This document shows, piece after piece, positions 60,777-64,000 of a stretch of DNA of 64,000 nt (its first letter is position 1; every line of letters begins with the position of its first letter). The stretch spans positions 62,001 to 126,000 of the forward strand of contig NZ_FOGP01000005.1 in NCBI RefSeq assembly GCF_900111255.1. Reading direction: 5' to 3'. The DNA is from Parafannyhessea umbonata. Its GTDB lineage: Bacteria > Actinomycetota > Coriobacteriia > Coriobacteriales > Atopobiaceae. The notes beneath the pieces were generated by a model. That model worked only from the letters and a program-made list of their open reading frames with translations. It was not told the DNA's origin and searched no databases. Made by a program: the position numbers and the translations under genes.

Positions 60777-61154
60777 GTGGCAGCAGAGTGCAGAAACCTC
60801 AAGATGGCGTGCATTGCGGCGCTCATTTTTGGAATCGTCAGCTTCGCGGCAGGCGTCTTCTACATTGTCGTCGCTCCGACGACGACGCAGTCGTACGTGG
60901 TCGCGGCAGACGGCCTGGCCCTCGCCTACATGGGCTTCCAGGGCGCCCGCAGGATCAACGTCCCGTCGAACGCCCCCGCAATCATGAACATGTGCTCGGT
61001 GATCGTGCTGGTCTCGTTCGTGTGCGCGGCCTTCCTCATGCTCAACCACGAGAAGATCATCCTTCAGGTGGTCATCGGAGGCATCGGGCTCGTCCTCTCG
61101 CTCCTGGCGTTCGTTCTGGCGCGCAAGATCAGCAACATCCAGAAGTCGATGTAA
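60777..61154 (+). CDS. Small four-helix membrane protein of unknown function
   Basis: 125 residues with four hydrophobic helices (about 10-32, 40-58, 66-85, 95-114): LKMACIAALIFGIVSFAAGV, then VAADGLALAYMGFQGA, MCSVIVLVSFVCAAFLML, and VVIGGIGLVLSLLAFVLA. No family recognised. GTG 60777 has ggagaagcaaa upstream; an earlier TTG at 60759 would include that site. The only plus-strand gene after 30647, with its own terminator. Confidence 0.7.
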   Translation: MAAECRNLKMACIAALIFGIVSFAAGVFYIVVAPTTTQSYVVAADGLALAYMGFQGARRINVPSNAPAIMNMCSVIVLVSFVCAAFLMLNHEKIILQVVIGGIGLVLSLLAFVLARKISNIQKSM

Positions 61155-61185
61155 ACAGTCGAAAAGCATTCACGCTCTCAGTCGA

Positions 61186-61214
61186 GGCGCCGCTCCTAGG
61201 AGCGGCGCCCTTTT
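61186..61214 (+). terminator. Terminator of the small membrane protein gene
   Basis: 10-bp perfect stem GGCGCCGCTC / GAGCGGCGCC with a CTAG loop, followed by CTTTT. It lies 31 bases after the stop codon. Confidence 0.88.
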
Positions 61215-61282
61215 GTACGACGAACGGTACGAGGACGTGCGCACCCAGCCCTACCGAGCGGATGCGAGGAGTGGAAACCTCA

Positions 61283-61354
61283 CGCACCCGCCTCCTCGTT
61301 TGGGGAGGCGGGTGCGATTTGAACGGTCCGCCAGCCGAGAGTTGGGGCGGACCG
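61283..61354 (-). terminator. Two consecutive hairpins after the surface-protein gene
   Basis: Perfect 9-bp stem (61324-61332 with 61346-61354) nearest the gene and perfect 13-bp stem (61283-61295 with 61304-61316) beyond it. Neither has a good T-run on the minus strand. They may act together as a terminator or protect the 3' end of the long mRNA. Confidence 0.55.
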
Positions 61355-61372
61355 CAGGAGACGTTGGAGCCG

Positions 61373-64000
61373 CTAAGGCTCCTGGCAACGCCGACGGCAC
61401 GCGCCCGCGGCGACGAGCGCAACACCAAGGAGTGCTGCGAATCCGGCAAGGTCGGAAGCAAGGTCGCCCGTCTGCGGGATGCGCTCACCAGCGTACTTGA
61501 AGCGTCTGCCGCGCGCGAGCCTGGCAGCGTCCTCCGCGTAGTTGCCCCAGACGGGCTCGAAGATGATATCTGCGGTCATAGGCGTGTTGAAGATGGCATC
61601 GGGGTCCTCAACGTAGGTGGTAACGCCGTTGATGGTAATCAACCAGCCCTTGAGGTAATAGCCAGGCGTCGCATCAATCCCGACGGCTTCGTGCGGAATC
61701 GTGAAGCCGTACTCGATGGCCTCGGGGTCGATGGTGACGCTGCCGCCGGGCTGGACGCCTCCGACGACGCTAGGCGTGTGCTTCTCGATGTCCCAGACCG
61801 CGTAGAGCGTGATATCGGAGCCGTCGGCGAGGGCCGCAAGCAGGTACATGGCCGTGCGCGGGTCGTCAAGGTCGCCGAAGAGACCGTCGTCAAGCTCGCC
61901 AGCCGCAAGAAGCGTGAGGGCACGCATAAGCTGCTCGTCGCTGATGTCAGGCTCGGTCGCATCGGGCGAGAAGCTCCAGCCGAGGAACTTTGCGTTGCGG
62001 CGCGAGAAGCCGGTCTTGCCCAGCTGGAAGTCGGGATCGTCGTAGGTGTACTCGACGTCTTCCATCCGACCGGTAGCAACGGGATCGTTCTTGTCGAAGT
62101 GCAGGTTGTAGACGTTCTGAATCCAAACCGGCTTGAGAATGGAGTCGTGGTCGGGCATGGTGCAGGCGCCGCCGGGCTCGTACACGTTGCCGTCCTCGTC
62201 CTCCCAGCCGCCAAGTGTGTAGCCGTTGCGCTTGACGTCGTCCTCGGTCGGGAGCGTGATGATGGAGTCGGTTCCGTAGGTGAACGTGCGCGGCAGCGTG
62301 TCGGTGGAGGTCTCAGCCTCGTCCTCACGAACACCGAAGCTGCCGTCGTAGGTGCTCCAGCTGCCCTCGCCGCGACCATCATCGTCGAGGCCAGAGGCGT
62401 CGTCGGTCCACGTGCCCCTGTTGGGGTCGAGCGTGAGCGTGTGGTCGTTGGCGATGTAGTATAGCCACAGGACCGTCGACTCGTCGCCGTTGAGGTTGTC
62501 CTTGGGATGGCTGTAGACCAAAGTGCCGTCCGCAAGCGTGATGGGCGTGTCGGGATCGACGATCACAGTGTAGCCGGTGAAGCCCTCGCGGGTCTCGGTG
62601 TCGAACGGGATAGCGGTCACGGTGGTGTCGGTGGTGCCGGTGAGGTTCTCGATGACCTCCTCGAGGGTGGTCTTGTTACCCGTGACGCGGATGTGGCGGA
62701 CGACGTAGGGCGTATCAATATTTGCGGTATAGAAGAACTTGAGCGCAAGCGTTCCTTCGCCGTCAAGGTTTGCGGCGGAGAGGCCCGTATCACCCTCGCC
62801 GTTGTCATAGTCGCTCACGTAGGTGTATCCGGGGTAGTAGCCCGCGGGCTTCTCCCCTGCCGTGACCTGGGCGTTGTTGATGTCATCGTCGGTTGCCGCA
62901 GGATCATAGGTGTGCGTGACGTTGCCGTCGGCATCGACCGCGTAAGAGCCGTCGGTGATGCCCGTGAACTCACGTGTGTCACCCTCGACCTCGTGGGCCA
63001 CGCCGTCGGCGTCGACGAGGTAGTGCGTGACAGTGTACGTCGTGTCGCTGCGCGCACGCCAGATAGCGTAGAGCGTGACCTGCGAGGTGGGCATCAGGAA
63101 GGTGCCGTCGGGCTCGATGAACATCGCGTTGGGCATCTCAAACGTCGGGTTCTCGTCAGCGAAGGCGCGTAGGAGCATGGCAAGCAATGATGCGCCGCCA
63201 AGCTGGTCGCCCTCCCCGGCATCCGGGTCGACGAACTCGCCGTTCTCGACGCTCTCGAGCCTACGGGCGGTCTCGACGGAACGCTCTCCGCGGGCGCTCG
63301 GACCCATGGCGCCGTCAGCGACCAGCGACCAACCGACCAGGTCGTAGCCGGCGCGGGTCGGGAGAACGTAGCCGTGCGTGGCGAGGACCTCGGAAATCTT
63401 CAACGTAGACTCAGAGGTCTCGTTGCTCACGAAGTTGCCAAGGCTCCAGGAGCCGTTGCCGTCGGAGTCTCCGGCAACGATCTCGAGCCTGACGTCGATG
63501 CGCGCGGCGTAGTACAGGTTGAGGACCATTGAGCCGTCGCCCAGGACGACGTCGACGTCGTGCGAGACGTAGGTCACGCCGTTCACGTCCGTGAACGTCT
63601 GCTTATACTCGTAGCCCACGAAGTCCGGATCGTAAGCTTCGTCACCCTCGACACCGGAGCGCTTGCGGGAGATGGCGGGAGTATCGGTGCCCTTGGAGAT
63701 GATCTCAACGATGAGGTCCTTCTCGACGCCGTCGCCGGTGACGCGGTGGTGGTTGACCGTGTAGGTGGAGTTCTCGTCCGCGAAGTAGTACAGGACAAGG
63801 ATCATGTCACCCGTGCCGTCGATGTTGCCGGAGGCCACCGTCATGTAGCTGTTGCCGAGGAGGTCGCTGTAGGTTACGCCGTCCTTGATGTAGTGGTATC
63901 CAGCCATGACGATGTTGTCGTGCGTGCGCCACTTGGGCGTTCCGATGCTGGTGTCCGCGTCGGCGATCGCCTCCTCGTCGGTCACGCCCGTGCGCTCGAT
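61373..64000 (-). CDS. Sortase-anchored repeat surface protein (5' end beyond window)
   Basis: At least 875 residues; the frame is open to the window edge, so the start and signal peptide are not seen. Repeated beta modules of two types: MucBP-like segments (YTVNHHRVTGDG, YTVTHYLVDADG, YVVRHIRVTGNK, each ending in an LYYxA-type strand), and InlB B-repeat/Flg_new-type segments (AGYDLVGWS to VTLYAIW; GYTLGGWEDEDGNVYEPGG; ITLYAVW). The C terminus is a cell-wall sorting signal: IPQTG, hydrophobic helix (LAGFAALLGVALVAAGA), then RRRC. Likely an adhesin or host-interaction protein linked to peptidoglycan by a sortase not in this window. Confidence 0.9.
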   Translation of the reverse strand: MERTGVTDEEAIADADTSIGTPKWRTHDNIVMAGYHYIKDGVTYSDLLGNSYMTVASGNIDGTGDMILVLYYFADENSTYTVNHHRVTGDGVEKDLIVEIISKGTDTPAISRKRSGVEGDEAYDPDFVGYEYKQTFTDVNGVTYVSHDVDVVLGDGSMVLNLYYAARIDVRLEIVAGDSDGNGSWSLGNFVSNETSESTLKISEVLATHGYVLPTRAGYDLVGWSLVADGAMGPSARGERSVETARRLESVENGEFVDPDAGEGDQLGGASLLAMLLRAFADENPTFEMPNAMFIEPDGTFLMPTSQVTLYAIWRARSDTTYTVTHYLVDADGVAHEVEGDTREFTGITDGSYAVDADGNVTHTYDPAATDDDINNAQVTAGEKPAGYYPGYTYVSDYDNGEGDTGLSAANLDGEGTLALKFFYTANIDTPYVVRHIRVTGNKTTLEEVIENLTGTTDTTVTAIPFDTETREGFTGYTVIVDPDTPITLADGTLVYSHPKDNLNGDESTVLWLYYIANDHTLTLDPNRGTWTDDASGLDDDGRGEGSWSTYDGSFGVREDEAETSTDTLPRTFTYGTDSIITLPTEDDVKRNGYTLGGWEDEDGNVYEPGGACTMPDHDSILKPVWIQNVYNLHFDKNDPVATGRMEDVEYTYDDPDFQLGKTGFSRRNAKFLGWSFSPDATEPDISDEQLMRALTLLAAGELDDGLFGDLDDPRTAMYLLAALADGSDITLYAVWDIEKHTPSVVGGVQPGGSVTIDPEAIEYGFTIPHEAVGIDATPGYYLKGWLITINGVTTYVEDPDAIFNTPMTADIIFEPVWGNYAEDAARLARGRRFKYAGERIPQTGDLASDLAGFAALLGVALVAAGACRRRCQEP

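Overview
The window looks like a chromosomal segment of a high-GC, anaerobic actinobacterium of the class Coriobacteriia, most likely an Olsenella/Atopobium-type member of the Atopobiaceae. This rests on gene order and protein resemblance recalled from memory, not on a search. GC is high (about 60% by eye), GTG and TTG starts are frequent, and a Gram-positive-type SOS system sits beside actinobacterial signatures: an FHA/MerR pair like garA(odhI)-ftsR, a recA-recX-rny-spoVS-miaB-miaA-hflX string, and a sortase-anchored surface protein. No phage, insertion sequence, CRISPR array or rRNA was found. Almost everything is housekeeping.

Layout. 1-6500 (+): end of an upstream gene, then rodZ-like, yajQ, rimO, pgsA and cinA-C, followed by recA-recX from a promoter whose spacer holds a textbook SOS box. 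6577-13439 (+): rny, a GHKL ATPase of unknown function, spoVS, miaB, miaA and hflX, an RNA decay / tRNA modification / ribosome-associated GTPase run. 13479-15513: lexA with a downstream acyltransferase-like membrane protein (-), divergent from a LysM membrane protein (+) that looks like a YneA/ChiZ-type SOS division inhibitor. The shared promoter region carries three SOS-like boxes. 15621-20377 (+): nrdR-dut, two NCS2 nucleobase permeases and trxB. 20378-21180 is a lower-GC stretch with no supportable gene.

21259-29382 (-): a ClC H+/Cl- exchanger; an FHA-MerR-apt unit; a PatB/MalY C-S lyase with RidA (producer and remover of an enamine intermediate); and a CDP-alcohol phosphatidyltransferase, D,D-carboxypeptidase and GcvT-like protein. 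29609-30647: a DUF1292 protein, tRNA-Pro and an alkyltransferase. 30717-34758 (-): a glycerol-3-phosphate-type oxidoreductase trio (GlpA-like, GlpB-like, DUF1667) with a Crp/Fnr regulator and a palindrome at the operon promoter. 34906-38529 (-): a heterodimeric ABC exporter with complementary degenerate nucleotide sites.

38557-59180 (-) is a long, tightly packed run. In transcription order it is: VOC protein, ABC-F, proline-rich membrane protein, site-2 protease, scpA, scpB, rluB, histidine phosphatase, a cmk-plsC fusion, ispH, DUF512 radical SAM protein, der, plsY, gpsA, rpe, cysteine desulfurase, zinc-ribbon coiled-coil protein, coaBC, nfo and a Uup-type ABC-F. It joins chromosome segregation, ribosome maturation, phospholipid synthesis (cmk-plsC, gpsA and plsY together supply sn-glycerol-3-phosphate, acylation and CDP precursors), isoprenoid and CoA synthesis. 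59372-64000: an unrecognised protein that may be a decayed YgjP-type metallopeptidase, tRNA-Ile2(CAT) and tRNA-Ala(GGC) with terminators, a small four-helix membrane protein, and the C-terminal 875 residues of an LPXTG-type repeat surface protein running off the window edge.

The best candidates for new biology are the rny/GHKL-ATPase/spoVS grouping in what is probably a non-sporulating lineage, the Cmk-PlsC fusion, and the putative decayed metallopeptidase. The best-supported regulatory inference is the lexA-recA-LysM SOS circuit.
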